NCBI GenBank assembly: GCA_029238175.1
Contig: JAQWGO010000129.1
Coordinates: 1-64,000 of the forward strand
DNA: 64,000 bases
Source of the DNA: Henriciella sp.
GTDB lineage: Bacteria > Pseudomonadota > Alphaproteobacteria > Caulobacterales > Hyphomonadaceae
Direction of reading: 5' to 3'
Position 1 is the stretch's first letter. Each line of letters starts with the position of its first letter. A program made the translations under genes and the position numbers. Below the pieces are notes generated by a model. The model was given only the letters and a program-made list of their open reading frames with translations, had not been told where the DNA came from and did no database searches. This document shows positions 1-9,851 of the stretch, in pieces.

Positions 1-87
1 CATGCAGATTTTGTAATCTCGCGTAAAGCGATCCCTTGAACGTAAGCCAAGTGCTCTCTGGAAATTCTAGATCACAGAATAGAACGC

Positions 88-119
88 AAAAAAAAGGCCG
101 TATCCGAAGATACGACCGT
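88..119 (-). terminator. Rho-independent terminator downstream of the 146-448 minus-strand gene
   Basis: On the minus strand: GGTCGTATC-TTCG-GATACGGCC followed by a T-run (plus-strand run of A's at 88-95). Confidence 0.75.
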
Positions 120-145
120 GAGGAGGAGTGAGGTAAATAAATCAG

Positions 146-448
146 TTATGATTTTGCAGCGGCGTTGCAAGTCTCAAGATCGGCAGCGGAAAGCGCGCCA
201 TTTTTGTTTGAGAATTCAGCGACTTTGCCAACTTCCTTGACGACCTTCTTACAGGTTTTGACGTTGACTGTTTTGCGCGATAGTTCAGCGACGCATGTAT
301 CTGCTTTACAGTTCCAAAGAACTTTAGCGGCTACGATTTTTTCTGCTTTCGGCATTGGTGTTTCAAGCTTGGCCGTGAATGCGGTACCTGCGAATGCGGT
401 GCCAGCGAAACCTGCGGCGATAACAGATGTGATAACGGTACGGATCAT
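146..448 (-). CDS. Small secreted protein, CC_3452-like hypothetical
   Basis: ORF with an N-terminal signal peptide when started at the internal MIRTVITSVIAAGFAGTAFA. The tracked start at 511 adds a non-signal extension. Two-cysteine motif WNCKADTC. Confidence 0.6.
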   Translation of the reverse strand: MIRTVITSVIAAGFAGTAFAGTAFTAKLETPMPKAEKIVAAKVLWNCKADTCVAELSRKTVNVKTCKKVVKEVGKVAEFSNKNGALSAADLETCNAAAKS

Positions 449-696
449 GGGAGGAAAACCTTTCAAAGAACTGTAATTGTGAGCCGACGTGTTCGCCTGA
501 CATGCACCCAAACTATAACGAATGAATAATTTGTCAATCGTTCAGCGTACATTTTTTCAAGCTTATCTCAGTCAATTTGGAATACGGGTCGGCGCAACGT
601 CATGAGTGTCTCGTCTTTAGATTGACGCGACGATGTGGATTGCGGGACAGGCGTCTCAACCTATCGTATTATTGAAGATACGGAGGGAGCTATAAA

Positions 697-1974
697 ATGG
701 ACTTCAACATTCCGCAGGACCTAAAGGACTATCTTAGTGTGCTCGATCAATTCATCGAGGATGAGATCAAACCGTTAGAGCAGCAAGACGACAATATCCG
801 CTTCTTCGATCATCGCCGGGAATGGGCGCGTACAGACTTTGAAAATGATGGATTGCCTCGTAAAGAGTGGGAAGAACTGCTTGGCGAAGCGCGGCGTCTT
901 GCAGATACCGCTGGCCATTTCCGCTACGGACTTCCAAAAGAATATGGCGGCCAAGATGGCAGTAATCTTGGCATGGCCATCATCCGAGAGCATTTGGCGC
1001 GCAAAGGCTTAGGTCTTCATAATGATCTTCAGAACGAACATTCGATTGTCGCGAATTTTCCGCAAATTCTGATGTTGCGTGATTTTGCCCGCGAAGATCA
1101 AAAGCATCTTGCGGAAGAGGCGCTTGCGGGTCGGTTTCGTGCAACCTTCGGTTTGACTGAGCCGGATCATGGTTCCGATGCCACCCATATGGAAACCAAG
1201 GCTGTCCGCCATACGCGTGACGGCGTTGATGGCTGGCTGATCAATGGGGAGAAAATGTGGATCACTGGGATGCACCATGCCAGTCATATGATGTGCTTTG
1301 CCCGGACCAGCGGTGAAGACGGCGACGCCAAAGGCATTACCTGTTTACTGGTTCCTGCAGATGATCCCGGGATTACGATCACTGAATATATGTGGACGTT
1401 CAACATGCCGACGGATCACCCGCGCCTAACGATCGAGGATGTGTGGGTCCCTGAAAGTGCCGTCTTCGGCCCACCCGAGGGTGGTTTGGCTCTGGCGCAG
1501 CATTTCGTGCACGAAAACCGCATTCGGCAAGCCGCCAGTTCCGTGGGGGCGGCGCTTTACTGTATCGATGAGAGCGTCGAATATGCTCGCCAGCGCAAAC
1601 CGTTCGGTAAACCTCTGGCCGTCAATCAAGCGATCCAGTTCCCGCTCGTCGAACTTGCGACCGAGGCCGAGATGCTGCGCCTTCTGATCTTCAAAACCGC
1701 ATGGGAGATGGATCAGATGACCAAACCAGAAGTCGCAATTCGTCTGTCAGATAAGGTGTCCATGTGCAATTATCGCGGCAACCGTCTGTGCTGTAACGCG
1801 GCAGACCAAGCGATGCAGACACATGGCGGCATGGGGTATTCGCGCCACAAACCGTTCGAGCATATCTATCGCCACCACCGCCGTTACCGGATCACAGAAG
1901 GCTCTGAAGAGATCCAAATGCGCAAAGTTGCGGGCCACTTGTTCGGCTTCATGGGCGAAAACAAAAGGCGTTAA
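697..1974 (+). CDS. Acyl-CoA dehydrogenase family protein
   Basis: Translation contains FGLTEPDHGSDATHMETKA, the C-terminal QTHGGMGYSRHKPFEHIYRHHRRYRITEGSEEIQ motif, and full length (425 aa). Confidence 0.9.
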   Translation: MDFNIPQDLKDYLSVLDQFIEDEIKPLEQQDDNIRFFDHRREWARTDFENDGLPRKEWEELLGEARRLADTAGHFRYGLPKEYGGQDGSNLGMAIIREHLARKGLGLHNDLQNEHSIVANFPQILMLRDFAREDQKHLAEEALAGRFRATFGLTEPDHGSDATHMETKAVRHTRDGVDGWLINGEKMWITGMHHASHMMCFARTSGEDGDAKGITCLLVPADDPGITITEYMWTFNMPTDHPRLTIEDVWVPESAVFGPPEGGLALAQHFVHENRIRQAASSVGAALYCIDESVEYARQRKPFGKPLAVNQAIQFPLVELATEAEMLRLLIFKTAWEMDQMTKPEVAIRLSDKVSMCNYRGNRLCCNAADQAMQTHGGMGYSRHKPFEHIYRHHRRYRITEGSEEIQMRKVAGHLFGFMGENKRR

Positions 1975-2002
1975 TCGTAAATTCTCCCGTCGCTATTGAT
2001 GG

Positions 2003-2017
2003 TTAGCCACAAGTTAA
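2003..2017 (+). promoter_or_regulatory. Possible CtrA binding site (TTAG-N7-TTAA)
   Basis: TTAG CCACAAG TTAA matches the TTAA-N7-TTAA consensus at 7/8 positions with exact spacing, ~75 bp before the likely start of the vWA gene. Confidence 0.4.
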
Positions 2018-2092
2018 GAAAATCAACTGGCACGCGAATTGCTACCGTTGGATGCAAATGGGTATTGTCCCGATGCGTCATGGGTGGCGAGT

Positions 2093-3277
2093 ATGTTGAA
2101 AGTAAATTCTCTCGATATTGTAGCGGATACGCGCGGCAACGTTGCGATGCTGATGGCAATCATGATGATTGCTGGGTTTGCAGTCGACTCTTCGCGGCAA
2201 GTGACAGCTAAGCGCCATCTCCAGGCGGCGATCGACTCCGCTTCCTTGATTGGGGCTCGGACATTGGAAGACGCCAGCAAGACAGATGCCGAAGTGAAAT
2301 CAATCACGTTGGATGCTTACAAATCAAATCTTCTCACGACACATGAAGACCAATTCTGTTTGGACGCCGACATCACGATTGACCGTGATGCGGGTACTGT
2401 CAAAGTGGATGCGGACTGTACGATCGATACACTGTTCGGGGACGCATTCTGGGCACCTGAAATGGATGTCAGCAACAGTTCGACCGCACAAGCTTCGGTT
2501 ACGAAACTCGACTTGGCTCTAATGCTTGATGTTTCAGGATCTATGGGCGGGCAGAAACTGCTAGATCTCAAGAAGGCTGCTAAAGATGCAGCAGCAACGC
2601 TCATCACACCGCAAACCGGTGATCGGGTGCGCATCTCATTCAACACTTACTCCACGTCGGTAAATGCAGGCATATATGCGAAAGATGTCCTGGAAGATTA
2701 TGACGCTGGTGACCCGACATGCGTGTCAGAGCGTGAAGGCACCGCCGCGTGGAAAGATGATGAGCCAAGACCTGGCAGATGGCTCGGCGATGAGGCAACC
2801 GCGTGCCCCGCATCATCCGTTCTTCCGTTAACTTACGATGTTGATGCGTTTAACACTGAGATCGACAAGTTAAACGCTGGCGGATGGACCGCAGGTCACC
2901 TTGGCGTGGCTTGGTCTTGGTATCTGATCTCTCCAGATTGGGATAGCGTTTGGCCGACAGCGTCAAAACCCCGCGCCTATAACGAGCCTAACTCAACGAA
3001 AGCCGTCATTCTGATGACGGACGGCCAGTTCAATACAAAGTACGCAAATGGTATGGGTAATTCCAACGCACAGGCAAAAAAGATGTGCCGAAAGATGCGC
3101 GATGAAGGCGTGTTGGTTTATGCAGTGGCGTTTCAGGCGCCCAACAATGCCAAGAACACGCTAAAGCACTGCGCAGGTGACCCTGACCGCTTTTTCGACG
3201 CTGGAAATGGTCAAGAATTGCAGGACGCTTATAACAAGATTGCCAGCGAACTTTCTGCACTTTCACTCGTCGGTTAA
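2093..3277 (+). CDS. TadE/G-like pilus-associated protein with von Willebrand factor A domain
   Basis: N-terminal RGNVAMLMAIMMIAGFAVDSSRQVTAKRHLQAAIDSASLIGA (TadG-like) plus MIDAS motif DVSGSMG and MTDGQFN. The start at internal MLKVN fits better than 2039. Confidence 0.75.
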   Translation: MLKVNSLDIVADTRGNVAMLMAIMMIAGFAVDSSRQVTAKRHLQAAIDSASLIGARTLEDASKTDAEVKSITLDAYKSNLLTTHEDQFCLDADITIDRDAGTVKVDADCTIDTLFGDAFWAPEMDVSNSSTAQASVTKLDLALMLDVSGSMGGQKLLDLKKAAKDAAATLITPQTGDRVRISFNTYSTSVNAGIYAKDVLEDYDAGDPTCVSEREGTAAWKDDEPRPGRWLGDEATACPASSVLPLTYDVDAFNTEIDKLNAGGWTAGHLGVAWSWYLISPDWDSVWPTASKPRAYNEPNSTKAVILMTDGQFNTKYANGMGNSNAQAKKMCRKMRDEGVLVYAVAFQAPNNAKNTLKHCAGDPDRFFDAGNGQELQDAYNKIASELSALSLVG

Positions 3278-3292
3278 AACTATCCACAAGCT

Positions 3293-3314
3293 GGCGGCAA
3301 ATAGACTTGCCGCC
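3293..3314. other. Stem-loop between the vWA gene and the glycine riboswitch
   Basis: GGCGGCAA-ATAGAC-TTGCCGCC, 8 bp perfect stem. No clear T-run, so terminator status is unclear. Confidence 0.5.
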
Positions 3315-3349
3315 ATTCCGGATTCGGACTAACTGCAATTCCAGTTCAA

Positions 3350-3540
3350 CTCTGTTTCGGGAGAGAATTGGTACTCCAATCGCCGAAGGCGCAACCGCCC
3401 CGGAAACGCTCAGGCAAACGGACCGAGACAGAGACAACACGCTGGAAAGAGGCGGGCCATTGCGGCCGCAGCCTCGCCGAAGGAGCAAGCCGCGCGTTTA
3501 GGCGGTGGAATCTCTCAGGCGCCGAGACAGCGGGGGCGGC
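3350..3540 (+). promoter_or_regulatory. Tandem glycine riboswitch (two aptamers) upstream of gcvT
   Basis: First aptamer CTCTGTTTCGGGAGAG...CGCCGAAGGCGCAACCGCCCCGGAAACGCTCAGGCAAACGGACCGAGACAGAG. Second aptamer CTGGAAAGAGGCGGG...CGCCGAAGGAGCAAGCCGCGC...GGTGGAATCTCTCAGGCGCCGAGACAGCGGGGG. Directly precedes the glycine cleavage operon. Confidence 0.92.
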
Positions 3541-3588
3541 CTTTGGCTCAGCGATGAGACACGGGCTGTCGAATCAAAGGCGCCGCTT

Positions 3589-4743
3589 ATGGCTGACACC
3601 GCATCTGAAACGCTAAAGCGCACGCCGCTTTTTGATCTACACGTCGAATTGGGCGGCAAGGTCGTACCCTTCGCTGGTTATGAAATGCCCGTCCAATTTG
3701 AGGGCGTGAAAGCCGAACACCTTTGGACCCGCGAAAAAGCGGGCCTGTTTGACGTGTCGCACATGGGGCCGTGCTTCCTCTTCTTGAAAGAAGGCCTCGG
3801 CCAGCCCGGTGCACACGAAAAAATCTCCGCATTGATAGAGCGTCTCGTGCCCAGCAATATTGCGGGCCTTAAGCCGGGGCAGGGACGCCTGACCGTGTTG
3901 CTCAACCAAGATGGCGGTATCCTCGACGATCTCATCATCACCCGCATGCCCGATCCATCATTGGAAGGTATGCTCTATATCGTCGTCAACGGCGCGGTGA
4001 AAACTGAAGATTGGGCATTGATAGAGCGTGAATTGGGCGGCGAGGCGATGTTACAACGCGCTGACGACCGCATGCTGGTCGCGCTGCAAGGCCCGGAAGC
4101 CGAAGCGGTTCTGGCTCCCCATTTTCCTGAAGCGGCTGACCTTAGCTTCATGCGTTGTGCCTACGTGCAGCGCGGCAGCGAAAAGTTCATGATAACGCGG
4201 TCCGGCTACACCGGCGAAGATGGCTTTGAATTGCTTCTGCCCAATAATGAAGTTGGTCTCGGCATTGTAAAAGATCTACTCGCGGACGAGCGCGTAAAAC
4301 CGATCGGTCTTGGCGCGCGCGATAGTCTGCGCCTCGAAGCCGGGCTTTGCCTCTATGGCCATGATATGGACCCTAGCCGCGACCCCGTAGAAGCTGAACT
4401 GCAATGGGTGATCCAGAAAGTCCGCCGCGAGCGTGCCGACTTCCCGGGCGCTGACCGCATCCTAAAAGCAATCTCCGAAGGCCCAGCGCAAAAACGCGTC
4501 GGCATTCAGCCGCTAGAACGTGCGCCTGCGAGCGAAGGAACCGAAATCCATATCGACGGACAGAAAGTTGGCATCGTCACATCGGGCGGCTTCGGTCCCA
4601 GCGTCGATAAGCCAATCGCCATGGGCTATATCCGCGCCGACCTGACAGCGCCGGGAACGAAAATCGACTTGATGATCAGAGGAAAAGCCAGACCTGCTGA
4701 GGTCTGCGCTCTGCCATTCGTAACACAAAACTACAAACGCTAA
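3589..4743 (+). CDS. gcvT: Glycine cleavage system aminomethyltransferase (T protein)
   Basis: [44 protein letters not shown]. The start at [14 protein letters not shown] replaces the tracked 3505 start, which lies inside the riboswitch. Confidence 0.95.
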   Translation: MADTASETLKRTPLFDLHVELGGKVVPFAGYEMPVQFEGVKAEHLWTREKAGLFDVSHMGPCFLFLKEGLGQPGAHEKISALIERLVPSNIAGLKPGQGRLTVLLNQDGGILDDLIITRMPDPSLEGMLYIVVNGAVKTEDWALIERELGGEAMLQRADDRMLVALQGPEAEAVLAPHFPEAADLSFMRCAYVQRGSEKFMITRSGYTGEDGFELLLPNNEVGLGIVKDLLADERVKPIGLGARDSLRLEAGLCLYGHDMDPSRDPVEAELQWVIQKVRRERADFPGADRILKAISEGPAQKRVGIQPLERAPASEGTEIHIDGQKVGIVTSGGFGPSVDKPIAMGYIRADLTAPGTKIDLMIRGKARPAEVCALPFVTQNYKR

Positions 4744-4754
4744 GGGCCAAAACG

Positions 4755-5126
4755 ATGAGCACATATTATACAGAAGACCATGAATGGATCGCCGTAGAAG
4801 GTGATATCGGCACCGTTGGCATCACAAAATACGCTGCCGAACAGCTTGGCGATGTCGTTTTTGTCGAAGTCCCAGAGGCCGGCATTACCTTCACCAAGGG
4901 CGATGACATGGCCGTGGTCGAAAGCGTCAAAGCCGCCTCAGACGTCTATGCGCCCGTCGCTGGCGAAGTTGTGGAAGGCAATGGCGATCTGGCCGACGCC
5001 CCTCAAACCGTCAACGAAGATCCAGAAGGCAAAGGCTGGTTCTGCAAGATCAAAATATCTGACGCCGCTGAAGTGTCTACATTGATGGATGCCTCGGCTT
5101 ACAAAGCATTCTGCGAGGGGCTCTAA
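4755..5126 (+). CDS. gcvH: Glycine cleavage system H protein
   Basis: [56 protein letters not shown]; lipoyl-lysine region ESVKA. Confidence 0.96.
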   Translation: MSTYYTEDHEWIAVEGDIGTVGITKYAAEQLGDVVFVEVPEAGITFTKGDDMAVVESVKAASDVYAPVAGEVVEGNGDLADAPQTVNEDPEGKGWFCKIKISDAAEVSTLMDASAYKAFCEGL

Positions 5127-5130
5127 ATCT

Positions 5131-5210
5131 AGCCGTGTCCCCGGACTTGATCCGGGGGCTCGCGGCTAGAAAGCGGAACATGTTGAAAGAGACGCCGGAT
5201 CAAGTCCGGC
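5131..5210. repeat. REP-like inverted pair (CCGGACTTGATCCGG / CCGGATCAAGTCCGG)
   Basis: CCGGACTTGATCCGG at 5141-5155 and its reverse complement CCGGATCAAGTCCGG at 5195-5209, in the gcvH-gcvPA gap. Each copy is itself near-palindromic. Confidence 0.75.
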
Positions 5211-5227
5211 GCAATCGGAGCGATAAG

Positions 5228-6571
5228 ATGAGATACCTCCCCCTAACACCTGAAGATCGCGCCGCGATGCTGAACACAATCGGCGCAGCGTCCGTTGATG
5301 ACTTCTACCAAGACGTCCCACAAAGCGCGCGTCTCGGCGGCCAAATTGAAGGCTTGCCTAATCATCAGGGGGAGTTGGCTGTCGAGCGTCATATGTCCCG
5401 CCTGGCGGCGCTAAACACGACGGCGTCTGATGTGCCATTCTTCGTCGGATGCGGCGCATATAAGCATCACGTCCCGGCCAGCGTCGACATGGTGATCCAG
5501 CGCTCTGAATTCCTGACAACTTACACGCCGTACCAGCCGGAAATTGCACAAGGTACGCTGCAAACCTTGTTCGAGTTTCAAACCCAAGTTGCGTCAATGA
5601 CCGCGATGGATGTGGCCAACGCATCTATGTATGACGGCTCAACCTCCTGCGCCGAGGCGGCGGTAATGGCCTGCCGTGTCACCAAGCGTAAAAAGGTGGT
5701 GCTGTCCGGCGGCATCCACCCTCACTATGCCGCTGCAACGCGCCTTCTTTGTGAAGCGCAGGGTATCGAAGTCGTACAATTGCCAACCGCCGTCGATGGC
5801 GAGCTAGAGCTGGCAAACCACGTCGACGAAACCACGGCGTGCGTCATCGGTCAGTCACCGAATGTTTTTGGCACCGTGACGGACCTCAGCTCCGTTGCAG
5901 ATGCCGCGCATGAAAAGAAAGCCCTCCTTGTCAGCGTCTTCACCGAAGCTGTATCACTCGGCCTCGTAACCCCGCCCGGCGAAATGGGCGCGGATATTGC
6001 GGTGGGTGAGGGCCAATCTATTGGCGGCGCGCTGAACTTTGGCGGACCTTATGTAGGTCTCTTTGCATGCACCAAAAAACTCGTCCGCCAAATGCCAGGC
6101 CGACTATGTGGTGAGACAGTTGATGCGGAAGGAAAGCGCGGATTTGTTCTGACGCTCTCCACGCGTGAGCAACACATTCGCCGTGACAAAGCGACCTCAA
6201 ATATCTGTACAAATTCGGGCCTTTGCGCATTGGCCTTCACGGCACACATGACGCTGCTCGGCGGCAAAGGGTTGCGCGACCTTGCCGTGCTCAACCATGA
6301 AGCGGCTTGTGATCTGGCCGACGCTTTAGAGGCAATTGACGGGGTCGAAATCGTCACCCCCCGCTTCTTCAATGAGTTTGCGTTCACCACACCGCTAGAT
6401 GCCGAAGCCGTCATCGCCATGCTCGAAGAGCGCGGCATCCTCGGCGGCGTCCGCGCTTCCCGCTTGTTGCCAAATGGCCAGATGAACAATGTCATCATCG
6501 CTGCGGCGACGGAATGTACAACAGAAGAAGACATCGAAGCCTACGCGGCAGCGCTGAAGGAGATTGTGTAA
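5228..6571 (+). CDS. gcvPA: Glycine dehydrogenase (decarboxylating) subunit 1
   Basis: [27 protein letters not shown]...[23 protein letters not shown]; the tracked 5135 start would translate the repeat. Confidence 0.94.
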   Translation: MRYLPLTPEDRAAMLNTIGAASVDDFYQDVPQSARLGGQIEGLPNHQGELAVERHMSRLAALNTTASDVPFFVGCGAYKHHVPASVDMVIQRSEFLTTYTPYQPEIAQGTLQTLFEFQTQVASMTAMDVANASMYDGSTSCAEAAVMACRVTKRKKVVLSGGIHPHYAAATRLLCEAQGIEVVQLPTAVDGELELANHVDETTACVIGQSPNVFGTVTDLSSVADAAHEKKALLVSVFTEAVSLGLVTPPGEMGADIAVGEGQSIGGALNFGGPYVGLFACTKKLVRQMPGRLCGETVDAEGKRGFVLTLSTREQHIRRDKATSNICTNSGLCALAFTAHMTLLGGKGLRDLAVLNHEAACDLADALEAIDGVEIVTPRFFNEFAFTTPLDAEAVIAMLEERGILGGVRASRLLPNGQMNNVIIAAATECTTEEDIEAYAAALKEIV

Positions 6572-8139
6572 TGGGTATGCAAACGATTGGCCGCCCAACG
6601 GCTCCTTTCGCATCAGATGCTATCGCCAACGATACGATTTCTGGCTCTCGCGGCCTATTACAGCACGAAGGCCTCATCTTCGAGGTTGGCTCGCCCGATA
6701 AGACTGGCGTTGACCTCCCAAAACCCAAAGGCCGAACAGACCGTCTCGGCGGTGTAGCGCGTAAAGTCGATACAGGTCTTCCCGGCCTGACCGAACCAGA
6801 AGCTGTGCGCCACTATATGCGCCTCAGCCAGCGTAATTATGCCATCGATCTTGGCTTCTTCCCGCTTGGCTCATGCACGATGAAGCATAATCCACGCCTG
6901 AATGAAAAGGCCGCGCGTCTACCGGGCTTCGCCGATATTCACCCAATGCAACCCCAATCGACGGTGCAGGGCGCGCTCGCCCTTATCGACGAGCTGGCAA
7001 CGTGGCTCAAAACCCTAACCGGTATGCCTGCTGTCGCGATGAGCCCTAAGGCAGGCGCACACGGCGAACTCTGCGGTATGCTCGCCATTCGCCAAGCTCT
7101 CATCGCGCGCGGCGAAGCCGGTACGCGCAAACGCGTACTCGTGCCAGCTTCTGCGCATGGTACAAATCCTGCGACAGCGATCCAGTGCGGCTTTATCGTT
7201 GACGAAATCAAAGCCGATGCCCGCGGACGTGTCGACATGGACGACTTCAAACGCAAGCTTGAGCATACAGATGACGTTGCCGGTATCATGCTGACCAACC
7301 CAAACACGTGCGGCCTGTTCGAAACTGACATCAAAGAGATCGCCGACTTGATTCACGATGCTGGCGGCTATTTCTATTGTGATGGCGCGAACTTTAACGC
7401 CATTGTTGGCCGTGTCCGTCCGGGTGACCTTGGCATCGATGCCATGCACATCAACTTGCACAAGACGTTTTCAACGCCGCACGGCGGAGGTGGCCCCGGT
7501 TCTGGACCAACCGTCCTGTCCGACGCGCTCGCGCCTTTCGCGCCGGTGCCATATGTGACCTATGACAATGACGGTTATCACCTGATCGAACAGATCGAGG
7601 GTGAGGCCTCAGACGCATTTGGCCGAATGGTCGCGTTTCATGGCCAGATGGGCATGTTCGTCCGTGCGCTGGCTTATATGCTAAGCCACGGCGCTGATGG
7701 CCTTAAACAGGTTGCTGAGGATGCGGTGTTGAACGCAAATTACGTTCAGGCCCGTCTAAAGAATGTCATGACGCCAGCCTTTGATGGTTTCTGCATGCAT
7801 GAGGCGCTATTCTCCGACGCGTTCACCGCAGATGGAATTGAGACAATTGATATCGCCAAAGCCCTCATCGACGAGGGGTATCACCCAATGACCATGTATT
7901 TCCCATTGGTCGTCCATGGCGCAATGCTGATTGAACCAACCGAGACCGAAAGCAAGCAAGAGCTAGATCGCTTTTGTGACGCGCTCGAAGGGATTGCGAA
8001 ACGTGCTGCGGCAGGTGATGAAGCTATGAAAGGCGCGCCATACCTCGCGCCAATGAAACGTCTTGATGAAACGCTCGCTGCGCGTAAGCCCGTCCTGAAA
8101 TGGACACCGCCTGCGCCAGAAGCCATCGCGGCCGAATAG
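6571..8139 (+). CDS. gcvPB: Glycine dehydrogenase (decarboxylating) subunit 2
   Basis: YAIDLGFFPLGSCTMKHNPRLNE; INLHKTFSTPHGGGGPGSGP (PLP lysine region). The ATG overlaps the gcvPA stop (TAATG). Confidence 0.95.
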   Translation: MGMQTIGRPTAPFASDAIANDTISGSRGLLQHEGLIFEVGSPDKTGVDLPKPKGRTDRLGGVARKVDTGLPGLTEPEAVRHYMRLSQRNYAIDLGFFPLGSCTMKHNPRLNEKAARLPGFADIHPMQPQSTVQGALALIDELATWLKTLTGMPAVAMSPKAGAHGELCGMLAIRQALIARGEAGTRKRVLVPASAHGTNPATAIQCGFIVDEIKADARGRVDMDDFKRKLEHTDDVAGIMLTNPNTCGLFETDIKEIADLIHDAGGYFYCDGANFNAIVGRVRPGDLGIDAMHINLHKTFSTPHGGGGPGSGPTVLSDALAPFAPVPYVTYDNDGYHLIEQIEGEASDAFGRMVAFHGQMGMFVRALAYMLSHGADGLKQVAEDAVLNANYVQARLKNVMTPAFDGFCMHEALFSDAFTADGIETIDIAKALIDEGYHPMTMYFPLVVHGAMLIEPTETESKQELDRFCDALEGIAKRAAAGDEAMKGAPYLAPMKRLDETLAARKPVLKWTPPAPEAIAAE

Positions 8140-8143
8140 TATA

Positions 8144-9295
8144 TTAAGTCGAAGTCGGGCGCGTTTCTCCAAAAAGACGCGTCCGCGCTTTCCTATACCA
8201 ACCGATCACAGGCTTCTCGAACAGTTCATATGTCATCCAAGACACAAGGATTGACGCTGTTGCCGCGACAAGGATGAAGCCGAGATTGTCCAAAACCCGA
8301 CCTTCAACGTTTCCGACAAGTGGAAAATATATTCGGGCAACGGCGCTTAGTACAAGAATATGACAGAGGTAGAGCGCATAACTCCAGTCGCCAATCCTTA
8401 CCGCAAGGGTTGGAATGTAACGTCCAAGCCCCTTGTCCAATTCCAAACAAACTAGCCCGTGCAACAGTAAAGCGGCAGGAATACCGAACATCAACGTTCT
8501 GCCCCAGCCCAGCGTAAAAGCACCCGGGTCTGCCAACTCAAACGGTGCGACAAGCGCGCCACCAGTTTTAAAATTGAACGTTACGAAGACGACGATAAGG
8601 CTGACCAAGCCCAGTACTGCTGTAAAGGGCGCTAGCTTTCGCCAGCCTGCTTTAACCGCATAGGCGGTCAACGCTCCCAACAAAAACTGTATACTCATTG
8701 GATAGAACGCAAGTTCCACAAAATTCTTCGCTGTCTTATCCGATAGCCCTGCAACGGCGCCGCTGGCCACGACAATGCCCCACACAAGTAGCGCTAAAAG
8801 CCTGTGCTTAGCAGGCACCAAAAGCACCATCAGCGCAAAGACAACATAGAAATACATTTCATGCACGAGGGTCCAGCCAACTCCCAAAACTGGATGCTCG
8901 GCTTGTGGCAACAAGAACACGGATTTCACCAAGTGCGTGACACCCTCATCGAGCCCCCCACCGATCCGCTCAGGATCCCAAGCTTGGCCATAGGTTGCAA
9001 AAAAATAGAGCGCCATGGCCCCGGCAAACAGCCACCATAACGGATATATCCGCGCAATTCGCGCAAACAGAAACTGACTCGCGGCTTTAGGGCCTAGAGG
9101 GCCTTCGCCTGCAACCCAAACCATGATGAAGCCTGAGATAACAAAGAACAGATCAACACCAGCTGCGCCATTAATCCAGAATTCAGATATCAAGGGCGTG
9201 CCAACGGCCTTTGTGCTCTCAATCGAATGAAGGTGGCAAACCAGAACGGCTAGCGCTGCAATCGCGCGGAGCATCTGAACGGTTCGCAGCTTCAT
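8144..9295 (-). CDS. Acyltransferase 3 family membrane protein
   Basis: RTVQMLRAIAALAVLVCHLHSIE..GAAGVDLFFVISGFIMV and many TM segments. Confidence 0.88.
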   Translation of the reverse strand: MKLRTVQMLRAIAALAVLVCHLHSIESTKAVGTPLISEFWINGAAGVDLFFVISGFIMVWVAGEGPLGPKAASQFLFARIARIYPLWWLFAGAMALYFFATYGQAWDPERIGGGLDEGVTHLVKSVFLLPQAEHPVLGVGWTLVHEMYFYVVFALMVLLVPAKHRLLALLVWGIVVASGAVAGLSDKTAKNFVELAFYPMSIQFLLGALTAYAVKAGWRKLAPFTAVLGLVSLIVVFVTFNFKTGGALVAPFELADPGAFTLGWGRTLMFGIPAALLLHGLVCLELDKGLGRYIPTLAVRIGDWSYALYLCHILVLSAVARIYFPLVGNVEGRVLDNLGFILVAATASILVSWMTYELFEKPVIGWYRKARTRLFGETRPTST

Positions 9296-9445
9296 TTTGA
9301 AATAGACCTTCGTTCAGCAAAGTTTGCTCTCAAAATTCACGAGAGTTCAATCACTTACCTTTAGTCATACCGCCTCAGTCTTGCCAGACTCATTATTCAT
9401 ACAAATGGTGTTGGCTAACTGACGATAAGGACCATATAAGATAAA

Positions 9446-9796
9446 ATGCCCGACGGTCAGTCCCCTTTCGATAAAGAGCGCTTGAAAAACGGCGCTTCTG
9501 CTGCACCGCTAGGCGCGGTTGGGGCGGGCGTACGAACACTCGTTCGCCAAGCGTTTGCTTTACTGGGCCTCCTTTTGATCGGGATTTCTATACCGATTGC
9601 TTTTGTGACGCCTTTTCTGCCGATCGGTTTGCCAATTGGTATTCTGGGTGTGGTGCTGCTCGGGCGAAACTCGCTTTGGGGGCGTAACTGGATGGAGGGC
9701 ATTCTGGCCAAACATCCACGGGTAGAGCGAATGGCCCCAAATTGGTTGATGAAAGCCGTCTTTGGGCGAGAGAAATTTTCGAGAGAGAATCAATAA
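9446..9796 (+). CDS. Small membrane protein, PGPGW-like
   Basis: Hydrophobic segments ...IAFVTPFLPIGLPIGILGVVLLGRNSLWGRNWMEG. Confidence 0.6.
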   Translation: MPDGQSPFDKERLKNGASAAPLGAVGAGVRTLVRQAFALLGLLLIGISIPIAFVTPFLPIGLPIGILGVVLLGRNSLWGRNWMEGILAKHPRVERMAPNWLMKAVFGREKFSRENQ

Positions 9797-9830
9797 AAAA
9801 GCCCGCCTAATTCGGCGGGCTTTTTTATTG
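9792..9830. terminator. Bidirectional Rho-independent terminator between convergent genes
   Basis: AATAAAAAAGCCCGCC-TAATTC-GGCGGGCTTTTTTATT; A-run and T-run flank the GC stem. The upstream gene's TAA lies in the stem base. Confidence 0.92.
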
Positions 9831-9851
9831 ATGTCAGGTTTTGAGACGCTT

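Noticed and set aside
3030-3488. 152-aa minus-strand ORF
   Set aside because: Lies across the vWA gene end and the glycine riboswitch; an antisense artefact.
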